Origin: Streptomyces sp. LBL
GTDB lineage: Bacteria; Actinomycetota; Actinomycetes; Streptomycetales; Streptomycetaceae
Direction: 5' to 3'
NCBI RefSeq assembly: GCF_029893585.1
Contig: NZ_JARXYX010000035.1
Span: 1-64,000, forward strand
DNA: 64,000 nt
The notes under the pieces were generated by a model. The model saw nothing but the letters and a program-made list of their open reading frames with translations. It was not told where the DNA came from and searched no databases. A program made the position numbers and the translations under genes. Positions within the stretch are counted from its first letter, which is position 1. Each line of letters begins with the position of its first letter. This document shows, piece by piece, positions 55,566-63,495 of this stretch.

Positions 55566-56415
55566 GTTCGTCTGCGTAACGGTCCGTTCCTGGGATGGTC
55601 GGTATGAACGGTGCGACGAACTCCACGGTGCCCAGGCCCTTGGCCGCGACTGCTGTGTCCAGGTCTGTGAAGTGGTCCTGCCAGACGTCGCGGGGATGGT
55701 GCTGGAGGAACCACAGGAGTGTCAGCCGGGTTCCGACTCCCTCGACCTGTTTGACGTACGTCATCCGGTCCAAGGGAAGGGGCGTGGGCATGAAGACGGT
55801 CACCATGGCTGCGGGCGAGCCCGCCAACCGTTTCGGGAGGTGGTCCTCGCGCAGCCACGCGATCAGGTCCTCGCGTTGGCCGGGGGAGCCGGCGTCGATG
55901 ACCTGGACCACGAGTCCCGCGTAGGGGTGGTCGAGGGCATGGACGTCACGCGGGCCGTGGTCCCCATCGCGGTAGATGGTCCCCACGTGGTCCTGGAAGG
56001 CCGTGAAGATGTGCGTTCGGTCCTGGAAGACACGGTGGTCACGGTTGAGGCGCTTGTTGATGCCGACGGTCCACCGCATGTGGTCGGCGTAGCGGCCCGC
56101 GGTGATCCAGTACGTGGATATGTAGCATCCTGCGGTGACCGGCTGCGCGACAGCGGACTTCTCGGGGTAGCGCAGTAGTTGGAGTTCGCGGGTGGCGACC
56201 CATCGGCGTCCCGCGTACATCCAGGGCATCGCCATCGCGCCTGCGATGTAGTGGTCGTCTTCGTACCAACGGTTGTACTCGCGCTCGTGGCCGGGGTGCG
56301 GCTCCACCATGGTGATGAGCGCGTGCCCGAGGTCGGCTCCATAAGGGCCGACGGCGGCCAGTTCCGCGTACAGGTGACTTCGGGTTTCCTCAGGTCGCGC
56401 CGCGTCGTCTGTCAT
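55558..56415 (-). CDS. Unknown protein with two EthD-like ferredoxin-fold halves
   Basis: I do not recognise a characterised relative of this 285-residue protein. Two similar segments, HPGHEREYNRWYEDDHYIAGAMAMPWMYAGRRW (residues 36-69) and SPGQREDLIAWLREDHLPKRLAGSPAA near 175-205, each have the W-x-x-D-H pattern of EthD/dimeric alpha-beta-barrel proteins, suggesting an intramolecular duplication. There is no signal peptide or membrane segment. The ATG at 56415 is 13 bp from a consensus operator, so it belongs to the regulon and may be an uncharacterised catabolic enzyme, for example an isomerase, decarboxylase or cofactor-free oxygenase. Which of these it is cannot be told from sequence. Confidence 0.7.
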   Translation of the reverse strand: MTDDAARPEETRSHLYAELAAVGPYGADLGHALITMVEPHPGHEREYNRWYEDDHYIAGAMAMPWMYAGRRWVATRELQLLRYPEKSAVAQPVTAGCYISTYWITAGRYADHMRWTVGINKRLNRDHRVFQDRTHIFTAFQDHVGTIYRDGDHGPRDVHALDHPYAGLVVQVIDAGSPGQREDLIAWLREDHLPKRLAGSPAAMVTVFMPTPLPLDRMTYVKQVEGVGTRLTLLWFLQHHPRDVWQDHFTDLDTAVAAKGLGTVEFVAPFIPTIPGTDRYADELR

Positions 56416-56428
56416 GTATCAGGTGTAG

Positions 56429-56443
56429 CTGACGAAGTGTCAG
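56429..56443. promoter_or_regulatory. TetR-type operator before the unknown gene
   Basis: CTGACGAAGTGTCAG has one change from the consensus and lies 13 bp upstream of the start codon at 56415. Confidence 0.78.
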
Positions 56444-56498
56444 ATATGGAAGAGTGCCGCAGCTGTCAGCGGCCGGACCACGTCGTGGTTGCCTGCGG

Positions 56499-56570
56499 CA
56501 GCTGATTGGGCAGCTGATTGGGCAGCTGATTGGGCAGCTGATTGGGCAGCTGATTGGGCAGCTGATTGGG
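56499..56570. repeat. 12-bp tandem array, six perfect units
   Basis: CAGCTGATTGGG is repeated six times without a mismatch, then breaks off at CAGC. Each unit contains the palindrome CAGCTG. Confidence 0.97.
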
Positions 56571-56630
56571 CAGCCACGGGCAGGGCCTCCGTCGACCACG
56601 TGGTCCGGGTGGACCGGTTGTGCTGAGGTC

Positions 56631-56686
56631 GAGGCCTGCGTCCCGAGGCCTGCGTCCCGAGGCCCGCGTCCCGAGGCCTGCGTCCT
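56631..56686. repeat. 14-bp tandem array, four units
   Basis: GAGGCCTGCGTCCC occurs four times with single-base changes in the last two units, just after the stop of the following membrane-protein gene. Confidence 0.93.
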
Positions 56687-56701
56687 GGCCGACCGGGTCG
56701 G

Positions 56702-58645
56702 TCATTTCAACTCGTCCGGACACGGAGTGCCCCGCGGCACCGTGTACGGCGCCGCCAACCGGTACGTCCCCGTCTTCGGCGCGACCAACATGGTCCACCG
56801 GTCCCCCTCCGCGTCCTCCTCCGTCTCCAACAGACACCCGTTGACGTTGTCGTACGACTTCGCCTCCCCGTCCCCCCGCTCCTTCGACGCCTTCGTCTCC
56901 TGCGGCGGCTTCAGCTTGTTCCCCTCGGAGTCCACGATGCTCAGCCACGGCGAGTACGGGATACGGATGAGGATGCGCCCCGTTTTCTTCACCTCCATGG
57001 TCAGCTCGCCCTGCGCCGCCCGGTCCACCACGGCGTCCGGCTCCGCGAGCGGCGCCGGGTCGGTCACCTTGAACAGCTGCCAGTTGGCGTCGCCCCAGAT
57101 CTGCCGCAGATACGGCATCCCGCGCTGCACCAGTTGCCGCTCCCGCTGGCCTCCGTCACCGTCCGGCTCGTCCTTGGGCAGCACGACGAAGTGCACGGCC
57201 CAGCGCTGCAACCACTCGTGGTAGTTCGCCGAGTTGAGCGTGTCGTCGTAGAAGAGCGGGTTGCGCTCCATGTCGGCCTGCCGGTTCCAGCCGCGGGCCA
57301 GGTTCACATAGGGCGCGAGTGCGGACGCCTCGCGATGCGAGCGGGCGGGCACGACCTCCACCCGGCCCTTCTCCGCGCCGACCCCCTGGAGCTCGTTGAC
57401 CAGCGGCGCGAGTTCACGCGCCCAGGACGCCGCCGGGGTGGTGTGGAGGATGTCGTCGACCGTCTTGAAGCCGATCCACCCGGTGAAACCGGCGAAGGCC
57501 AGCACGGCCGTGTACCACTTGCGCGAGCGCGGCACGGTGAACGGCAGCGCCGCCAGCAGCACGACCCCCGCGAACAGCATCGGCAGCCGCGTGATGTTGG
57601 AGCCGATCTGGGAGCTGACCAGCCATACCAGCAGCACCCCCAGCCCGTACACGACCGACGTGATCCGTACGGTCGTCCACTCGCGAGGGACCACGGCGTA
57701 CACGGCTGCCGCGGACGCCAGCGGCAGGATCGTCGAGAAGATCGACATCGGCTGGGTGCCGGAGAACGGAAACAGCCAGGCAGACACCGCCACGACGGCC
57801 GCCGGGGCGAGGCCCAGCGCCCACGCGCCCGGCCGCCGCTTCTGCAGGAACAGCGCGACCGCCACCAGCCCCACGAACAGGCCCGCGACCGGCGAGGACA
57901 TGGTGGCCAGCGCGGCCAGCGGTGCCGCGCACAGGGCCTTCGCCCACCGTTTGTAGCGCCAGCGGTGGGGCCAACAGAACACGACGGCGACCGCGGCCAG
58001 GGAGAACATCGTGCCCAGCCCGAACGTCACCCGCCCCGAGATCGCGTTGCACAGGAGGGCGAAGACCCCGGCCAGCGCCGGCCACAGCGGCTTCCGCACC
58101 GGCCGGCTGCGCACGAGGACCAGCATCAACAGGGTCGCCGAGAGCGTCCCCGCGATCATCATCGTCGTACGGACGCCGAGGACCGACATCAGATACGGCG
58201 ACACCACGCTGTACGACACCGGGTGCATCCCGCCGTACCAGGCGAGGTTGTACGCCGAGTCCGGATGCCGGCCGACGAACTCCGCCCACGCGTCCTGCGC
58301 GGCAAGATCGCCACCGCTGTTCGCAAAGGTGAAGAACCAGGCGACGTGGAGCACACCGGAGAGGATGGTGACGAAGAGGACGGGATGGCGCCGGCTCCAT
58401 GCGCGGAGGGTGGCGAAGCGAGCGGCGAAGCCGGTGGTGGATTCGGTGGTGGATTCGGCGGTGGATTCAGAGGTGGATTCGGACGCAGGGTGGGCGTCCT
58501 CCTCATTGCCGGTTTCCGTGCCGGTTTCCGTGTCGATCTCCGCACCGCCGTGGTCGTCTTTCGGGTTCGCGGGCAGCCGTATTCGCGGGCCTGTTCCCGG
58601 GCCCGGATCGGTCTCGTCGGCGCGTGTCGGCTCCGCTGTGGCCAC
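56702..58645 (-). CDS. Large polytopic membrane protein, GT-C-like layout
   Basis: The 647-residue product has a Glu/Thr/Ser-rich cytoplasmic N-terminus (1-85, with TESTTES repeats), about ten to twelve hydrophobic segments (90-460) and a roughly 190-residue extracytoplasmic C-terminal domain. The first external loop carries GGDLAAQDAWAEFV, an acidic motif reminiscent of the catalytic loop of GT-C glycosyltransferases, and a second loop has YGGMHPVSYSVVSPYLM. A lipid-linked sugar transfer role is possible but unproven. It lies downstream of the D,D-carboxypeptidase gene, separated by a strong terminator, so it has its own promoter. Confidence 0.7.
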   Translation of the reverse strand: MATAEPTRADETDPGPGTGPRIRLPANPKDDHGGAEIDTETGTETGNEEDAHPASESTSESTAESTTESTTGFAARFATLRAWSRRHPVLFVTILSGVLHVAWFFTFANSGGDLAAQDAWAEFVGRHPDSAYNLAWYGGMHPVSYSVVSPYLMSVLGVRTTMMIAGTLSATLLMLVLVRSRPVRKPLWPALAGVFALLCNAISGRVTFGLGTMFSLAAVAVVFCWPHRWRYKRWAKALCAAPLAALATMSSPVAGLFVGLVAVALFLQKRRPGAWALGLAPAAVVAVSAWLFPFSGTQPMSIFSTILPLASAAAVYAVVPREWTTVRITSVVYGLGVLLVWLVSSQIGSNITRLPMLFAGVVLLAALPFTVPRSRKWYTAVLAFAGFTGWIGFKTVDDILHTTPAASWARELAPLVNELQGVGAEKGRVEVVPARSHREASALAPYVNLARGWNRQADMERNPLFYDDTLNSANYHEWLQRWAVHFVVLPKDEPDGDGGQRERQLVQRGMPYLRQIWGDANWQLFKVTDPAPLAEPDAVVDRAAQGELTMEVKKTGRILIRIPYSPWLSIVDSEGNKLKPPQETKASKERGDGEAKSYDNVNGCLLETEEDAEGDRWTMLVAPKTGTYRLAAPYTVPRGTPCPDELK

Positions 58646-58780
58646 CTGAAGGCACTCCCCGTGGTGTCCCGTCTTCTGGTCTCGGCCGCGCCCCGTTCCC
58701 CGTGCGTTGCCGGCCGTGTCTTCCCTGGTTCGGCGACCGCGCCCCGTCAGCGGCTACTGCCCCGTTTCGTGACGCTAGCA

Positions 58781-58828
58781 CGCACCCCGCCGACCGGAAC
58801 CGGGACGGGTTCCGGTCGGCGGGGTGCG
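58781..58828 (-). terminator. Perfect 21-bp hairpin after the carboxypeptidase gene
   Basis: Arms 58781-58801 and 58808-58828 are perfectly complementary over 21 bp, with loop GGGACG, 23 bp after the stop at 58852. It is an exceptionally strong stem with no U-tract. Confidence 0.85.
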
Positions 58829-58851
58829 AGGGCGCGCTTTCTTCACCCGTT

Positions 58852-61800
58852 TCAGCCGAGGCGCGTCAACTTGTCCGAGAAGCCCGGCTCCACGAGGTCC
58901 CGCTGAAGGGCGACCGGAACCTTGACCGCGCTGCCGGACCCGTCGCCGACGGTGAGCGAGCCCACCTGGGTGCCCGCCTTCGCCGTGTGCGGAAGGTCGT
59001 TGGCGGCGAAGGTCAGCTTGACGGTCAGGCCCGCCCAGCCGACGGCCGTGACGTCCTTCGTGACGACGACCGGGGTCCGGCCGCCGACACCGTCGTCGGC
59101 GTACCCGACGACCTCGCCCTTCTTCAGGATCGTCGCGGACTTCAGCTCGCCCTGCGCGGCCCGGATGAGCTTGTCGCCCGCGTCCAGTGCGCCGGCGAGG
59201 ATGGTGTTGTCGGACCCACCCGCAGGCTGGCGCACGACCGCCCCGACGATCCTCCGGATCTCACCGTTGATTTCCTTCTTCGCCGCGAAGAGGAGGTTGC
59301 CCAGGGCGGAGGTGGTGGTGCCGGTCTTGATGCCTACGACGTCGTTGTAGCCGACCAGGCGGTTCCAGTTGTCGTGCTTGACGCCCTTGTGGTCGACGTA
59401 CGACATCATCGTGGCGACCTCACGGAAGGCGGGCTCCTCCATCGCCTTCTTGCCCAGTTTCACCTGGTCCACGGCGGTGGAGACGGTGGTGTTGTTCAGA
59501 CCCGACGGGTCCGTGTACGTCGTGTTGGTCATGCCGAGATCCTTGGCGGCGGCGTTCATCTTGCTCACGAACGACTTCTCGGACCCGGTGTCCCAGCGGG
59601 CGAGCAGCCGCGCGATGTTGTTCGCGGACGCAATCAAAATGCTCTCCAGGGCCTCGCGCTGGGTGAGCGAGTCGCCCTTGGTCACCTTGACCGTCGACTC
59701 CTGGCCGGCGTCCGACTGGTCCTGGGCGGTCTGGTCGATCTGGATCTTCGGCCCGTCGGCACCGCTTTTCAGCGGGTGGTCGCGCAGGATCACGTACGCG
59801 GTCATGACCTTGGCGACACTGGCGATCGGCACGGGCCGCTGCTCGCCCGACGAGCCGAAGCTGCCGATGCCCTGCACGTCCAGAGCGGCCTGCCCGTCGG
59901 CCGGCCAGGGCAGGTCGGCCTTGTTGCCCTCGAAGGTGTAGCCGTCCTCCGCGGTGAGCTGGAGCTCGGGGGTCGGCAGCGGGCGTACGGCCTGTGCGAC
60001 CGCGATCACGACCAACAGCAGCAGCACCAACGGGGTCCAGATCTTGACCCGGCGGATCGCCGTGCGGACCGGGGTGTCCGGGGGTGGCGGTGTGTTCGTC
60101 AGCTCCGCCAGCAGATCCAGCGGCGGCTTCGGCGGCAACGGCTGCTGGGTCGTCCGCTCCGGCCCGACCTGCGGCCCGACCTGCGGCCCGGCCGAGGTGA
60201 CGTCGGGGGTCCGCTTCACCTGCGGCAGCGCGGTGGTGGCGTCGGCGGCCTTCGGCTTCCGCGTCGCGGAATCGTCCAGCGGCTTCAACGCGACGAACTT
60301 ACTGGTCCGCTCGGCTTCGGCCTCGGGCTTGGCTTCGGCCTCAAGCTTGGCCTCGGGTTCGGGCTTCGCCTCGACCTCGGGCTTGCGGGCCTTGCCGGCC
60401 TTCTCGTCCCCCTTGGCTCCCTTGGCTCCCTCGGTCTTGCTCGCCCCACCGAACTTCAACATGGTCGTCGGCTGATCCACGGCAGGCGCGGAGGGCCGGG
60501 GCGCCTTGAACACGGCGGTGGGCTGATCAACGGAGGGCTTCTTGGGGCCGGCGCCTTCTATGCATTCGTCGGCGTCTGTGCCTTCGTCAGCGTCGGCGAT
60601 CTTCGCGTCCGCATCCTTTGCACTGGCCGAGACAGCCTCCTCGGAGGCCCCTCCGTCGATACCGGCGCCCTCGGCGGGGGAGTCGTCCGTGACAACGTTC
60701 TCGGCGTCGTCGGTCGCGGCCTCAGGCTCCGTGTCCTCTGCGGGGGAGTCGGCCGTGGCTTCGGGCTTGGTTTCGGTGGGGGGCTTGGCCGGTGTCCCGG
60801 CTTCGGTGCCGTTTCCGGCGTCTGCCGTCGGGGTCGGCTTGTCCCCGGTCTCGGCGGAGGCGTCGGCAGGGGGCTCGTTCCCGGCGCGGGTGTCATCCTC
60901 GGGTTCGGTTTCGGTCTCGGCGCCACCCTCCGCCGCCGTTTCCGCCTCAGCCGGTGTGTCGGACTGGGCCGCCGACTCGGGCTCTACGGCGGCCCTGTCG
61001 GCGTCCTTCGCGGAATCCCCGGCCGCCGGTGTCGGTGTCGGTGTCGGTGTCGGCTCGGACGTGTCGACGGAGGGAGCCGTCCGGGCACCCTCGGCCGGAG
61101 ACGGGTCCGCGTCCGTGTCGGCGTCCGCTGCCGCGTCGTCACCCCCGGCATCCTCGTCCTGGGGCTCCGCGCCGCCCTCCACGGGCGCTACGGCGTTCTG
61201 GGCGCCCTCGGCCCCCTCAGGGCCCTCCTGGGGCTCTCCGGCGCTCTCAGAGGCTCCTGCGCCCCCTTTCGCGCCCTCTACGGCCCCCTCGACCGCCGTG
61301 TCGGTCACGGTGTCGGTCGTCGCGTCGGCGACTTCGGCGGCAGCCGTCGGCTTCTCGTCCGCCGACCGCACCCACGCGGCCACAACGTCCCGCAGCCGGC
61401 CGTCCCCGCCCGCAGCGGCCTCGTCGCGACTGCCAGACGGATCGTGGTCCTCGGAGGCGTCGGAAGCACCGGAAGCGTCGGAAGCGCCTGAGGTGCTGGA
61501 ACCGGCATCGGAGGCGTCAGCCGCGTCCGTAGCCGCGTCCATCTCGTCCTCGGCTGCCCCGGAACCCGCCGCCTCGGCGTCGTCACCGTCCGCGCCCAGG
61601 GCGCCCCCCGTGTCCGAAGCCTCGGAGTCGTCGCCGGAGGCGTCGGCCGCCCCCCGCTCCTCCCTGGCACCGGAGTCACCAGAAGCAGCACCGGAGCCGT
61701 GCCCCGCGCTCGAGCCGCCCTCGGCCCGGCCGTCCCCGTCGCGAGCGCCCCCGGCATCCGTGGTGCCCCCTGAATCCGTGGCGCCCCCGGCGTCCGTCGA

Positions 61801-62091
61801 GTCCGTGGCGCTCCCGGCGTCCATGGCACGTCCGGCGTCCTCGGAGCTCTCCGTCGCCTCCGCGAGTTCGCGCACCGACAGCACCTTCGTCGCCGTATCG
61901 ACGCCTCCCCGTGACGTCGACCTCGGCCGGCGCCCCGACGTGCGGGCCACCGCGAGCCGGGGGTCACGGGGTGTGCTCGTCTCGTTCCTGGCCTCGGGAA
62001 CCGGACCCGCGCTCCCCGACGTCGGTTCTCCCGACGACTCGTGCTGCTTCGAACTGTCGGGGGACTCGCCCGCCACCGATGCCTCCTCCAT
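58852..62091 (-). CDS. D-alanyl-D-alanine carboxypeptidase with giant disordered N-terminus
   Basis: This 1079-residue protein has a C-terminal penicillin-binding peptidase S11 (DacA) domain with all three active-site motifs: SVAK (Ser758, Lys761), SAN (822-824) and KTG (922-924). One transmembrane segment (about 685-702) anchors it with the enzyme outside. Residues 1-680, facing the cytoplasm, are Ala/Asp/Glu/Ser/Thr/Gly-rich low complexity with no recognisable domain except weak LDLLAEL- and VDQPT-type short motifs. Typical DacA proteins are about 400 residues; Streptomyces homologues also have extended N-termini, but this one seems very long. It trims peptidoglycan pentapeptides. The ATG at 62091 is divergent from the GPP34 gene. 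Confidence 0.88.
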   Translation of the reverse strand: MEEASVAGESPDSSKQHESSGEPTSGSAGPVPEARNETSTPRDPRLAVARTSGRRPRSTSRGGVDTATKVLSVRELAEATESSEDAGRAMDAGSATDSTDAGGATDSGGTTDAGGARDGDGRAEGGSSAGHGSGAASGDSGAREERGAADASGDDSEASDTGGALGADGDDAEAAGSGAAEDEMDAATDAADASDAGSSTSGASDASGASDASEDHDPSGSRDEAAAGGDGRLRDVVAAWVRSADEKPTAAAEVADATTDTVTDTAVEGAVEGAKGGAGASESAGEPQEGPEGAEGAQNAVAPVEGGAEPQDEDAGGDDAAADADTDADPSPAEGARTAPSVDTSEPTPTPTPTPAAGDSAKDADRAAVEPESAAQSDTPAEAETAAEGGAETETEPEDDTRAGNEPPADASAETGDKPTPTADAGNGTEAGTPAKPPTETKPEATADSPAEDTEPEAATDDAENVVTDDSPAEGAGIDGGASEEAVSASAKDADAKIADADEGTDADECIEGAGPKKPSVDQPTAVFKAPRPSAPAVDQPTTMLKFGGASKTEGAKGAKGDEKAGKARKPEVEAKPEPEAKLEAEAKPEAEAERTSKFVALKPLDDSATRKPKAADATTALPQVKRTPDVTSAGPQVGPQVGPERTTQQPLPPKPPLDLLAELTNTPPPPDTPVRTAIRRVKIWTPLVLLLLVVIAVAQAVRPLPTPELQLTAEDGYTFEGNKADLPWPADGQAALDVQGIGSFGSSGEQRPVPIASVAKVMTAYVILRDHPLKSGADGPKIQIDQTAQDQSDAGQESTVKVTKGDSLTQREALESILIASANNIARLLARWDTGSEKSFVSKMNAAAKDLGMTNTTYTDPSGLNNTTVSTAVDQVKLGKKAMEEPAFREVATMMSYVDHKGVKHDNWNRLVGYNDVVGIKTGTTTSALGNLLFAAKKEINGEIRRIVGAVVRQPAGGSDNTILAGALDAGDKLIRAAQGELKSATILKKGEVVGYADDGVGGRTPVVVTKDVTAVGWAGLTVKLTFAANDLPHTAKAGTQVGSLTVGDGSGSAVKVPVALQRDLVEPGFSDKLTRLG

Positions 62092-62312
62092 GCGCCACGC
62101 GCACTTCGCGCGGCAACCGAATCGTGAACAGCCGCCCGGGACAACGCTTTAAGCGATGTCCGAACCATGTACCAGTGTCCTGTGTGCGGGCTTGACTCAA
62201 GCGGTAGACGAGAACGACATACCTACCGGTTCCCTCACAAACAGGTAACGCACCCTCGACAGACCAATGTGAGAGGGGTCACCCTGTCATTCATCCACGC
62301 GGGGAGGCATGG
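62092..62312. promoter_or_regulatory. Divergent promoter region, carboxypeptidase / GPP34
   Basis: TTGACT (62192-62197) with CGACAT 17 bp downstream is a weak candidate promoter for the plus-strand gene. No operator of the catabolic type is present. Confidence 0.35.
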
Positions 62313-63068
62313 ATGGGCAGGAGCCGCAGAACGATTCCGGAGGAGCTTCTGTTGCTGGCGTTGGACCCGACCACGGGTACCACCGCACAGCCGCAGTCGC
62401 TCGACCTTGGTCTGGCCGGAGCGCAGCTAGTGGAGCTGGCGCTGGCCGGACGGATAGCCCCTGACGGGGATCGTATCGCCGTGGTGTCCCCACGGCCGAC
62501 AGGAGATCCAACATTGGACTGTGCGTTGGAGTTGCTGCGAAGGCGTGGCGCTCCCGTACGGGCTGTCCACTGGATTGGCGGGCCGCGTCTTGGGCTGCGC
62601 CAGACCTACCTCTCGTATCTGGAGCGGTGCGGCATGGTGCATGCCGCGGCGGGCCAGATGTGCGGGGTGTTGCCGACGACTCGCTATCAGGCGACGGAAA
62701 CCGAGATCAGCCGGGAGATCAGAGCCCGACTGGACTCCGCGATCCGCACCGGCGTACCGCCGGACCCGCGGACCGCGGCGCTCGCCGCACTGGCGCACGC
62801 GGTCGGCCTGGGCAAGCATCTGTACCCCGGGAACGAGGGGCGGTCCTCCCGCTCCCGGCTCAGGGATCTGATCAGGCACGACCCCATGGGCGGTCTCGTC
62901 GCGCACGCGGTGATGGACGTCCAGAACGGCGTGGGCGCCCAGCCACGCCGCAGCCCGGCACCGGCCGGCCGTCAGGTCGCCCCCGGAGCCAGGCCCGCAC
63001 CGGAACCCGCTCGCGGTGTTCCGATGCAACCGCGCCGTGGTTCCATGGCGCGCGCCGTGGCTCACTGA
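62313..63068 (+). CDS. GPP34 (GOLPH3-like) family protein
   Basis: The 251-residue product matches the GOLPH3/GPP34 family: IPEELLLLALDPTTG, the LDLGLAGAQLVELALAGRIA hairpin region, a TYLSYLERCGMVH segment and ALAHAVGLGKHLYPG near the end. Eukaryotic GOLPH3 binds phosphatidylinositol-4-phosphate at the Golgi; the actinobacterial proteins are of unknown function and widespread. The last 50 residues are Pro/Arg/Ala-rich and probably disordered. GGGGAGG lies six bases before the ATG at 62313. Divergent from the D,D-carboxypeptidase. Confidence 0.85.
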   Translation: MGRSRRTIPEELLLLALDPTTGTTAQPQSLDLGLAGAQLVELALAGRIAPDGDRIAVVSPRPTGDPTLDCALELLRRRGAPVRAVHWIGGPRLGLRQTYLSYLERCGMVHAAAGQMCGVLPTTRYQATETEISREIRARLDSAIRTGVPPDPRTAALAALAHAVGLGKHLYPGNEGRSSRSRLRDLIRHDPMGGLVAHAVMDVQNGVGAQPRRSPAPAGRQVAPGARPAPEPARGVPMQPRRGSMARAVAH

Positions 63069-63495
63069 GCGGCGTTTCCACGCACGACCACGCGGCGCAA
63101 GGCACCGCACCGCACCGCAGCACGCAGCACGCAGCACCGCAACGCCGCACCATGCAGAACCACGCACCACGCTGAACCGAGCCGCCGCACCGCAGTCCCC
63201 ATGACCCGGTCCGGGAGCCGCTGGTCCGCGCGGGGTGACGGGATCGTACGTCCGGGCCACCGGACGAAGAAACGGTCCCGCCGCCCCGCGCGGCCGTATG
63301 CGTGGGCGTATGCGTATGAAGTGGGGCGTGTGGCGAAAACCCTTCAACCCCCGTGCGCGCAGCGCATATCAACCCCCATGCGCTCAGCGCATATCCACTG
63401 TTTCCCAGCGGTAGTAAGCACCTTGGTGGCAGTCTGCTCAACAGCAGATACGCAAAGTCGCAAGTATGAGGCACGCAGCCGGAGGTGCACGTCCC
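63069..63495. other. Intergenic region upstream of the XRE regulator
   Basis: This 427-bp stretch starts with CACGCAGCACCGC-type short repeats (63080-63180), then GCGTATGCGT repeats near 63295-63320, and two palindromes at 63353 and 63378. No gene is seen. Confidence 0.65.
63353..63392. promoter_or_regulatory. Two palindromes upstream of the XRE regulator
   Basis: GTGCGCGCAGCGCAT (63353-63367) and ATGCGCTCAGCGCAT (63378-63392) are 25 bp apart, and both continue into ATC. The second is a perfect palindrome around TCA. They lie 100-145 bp upstream of the start and may be autoregulatory sites. Confidence 0.5.
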
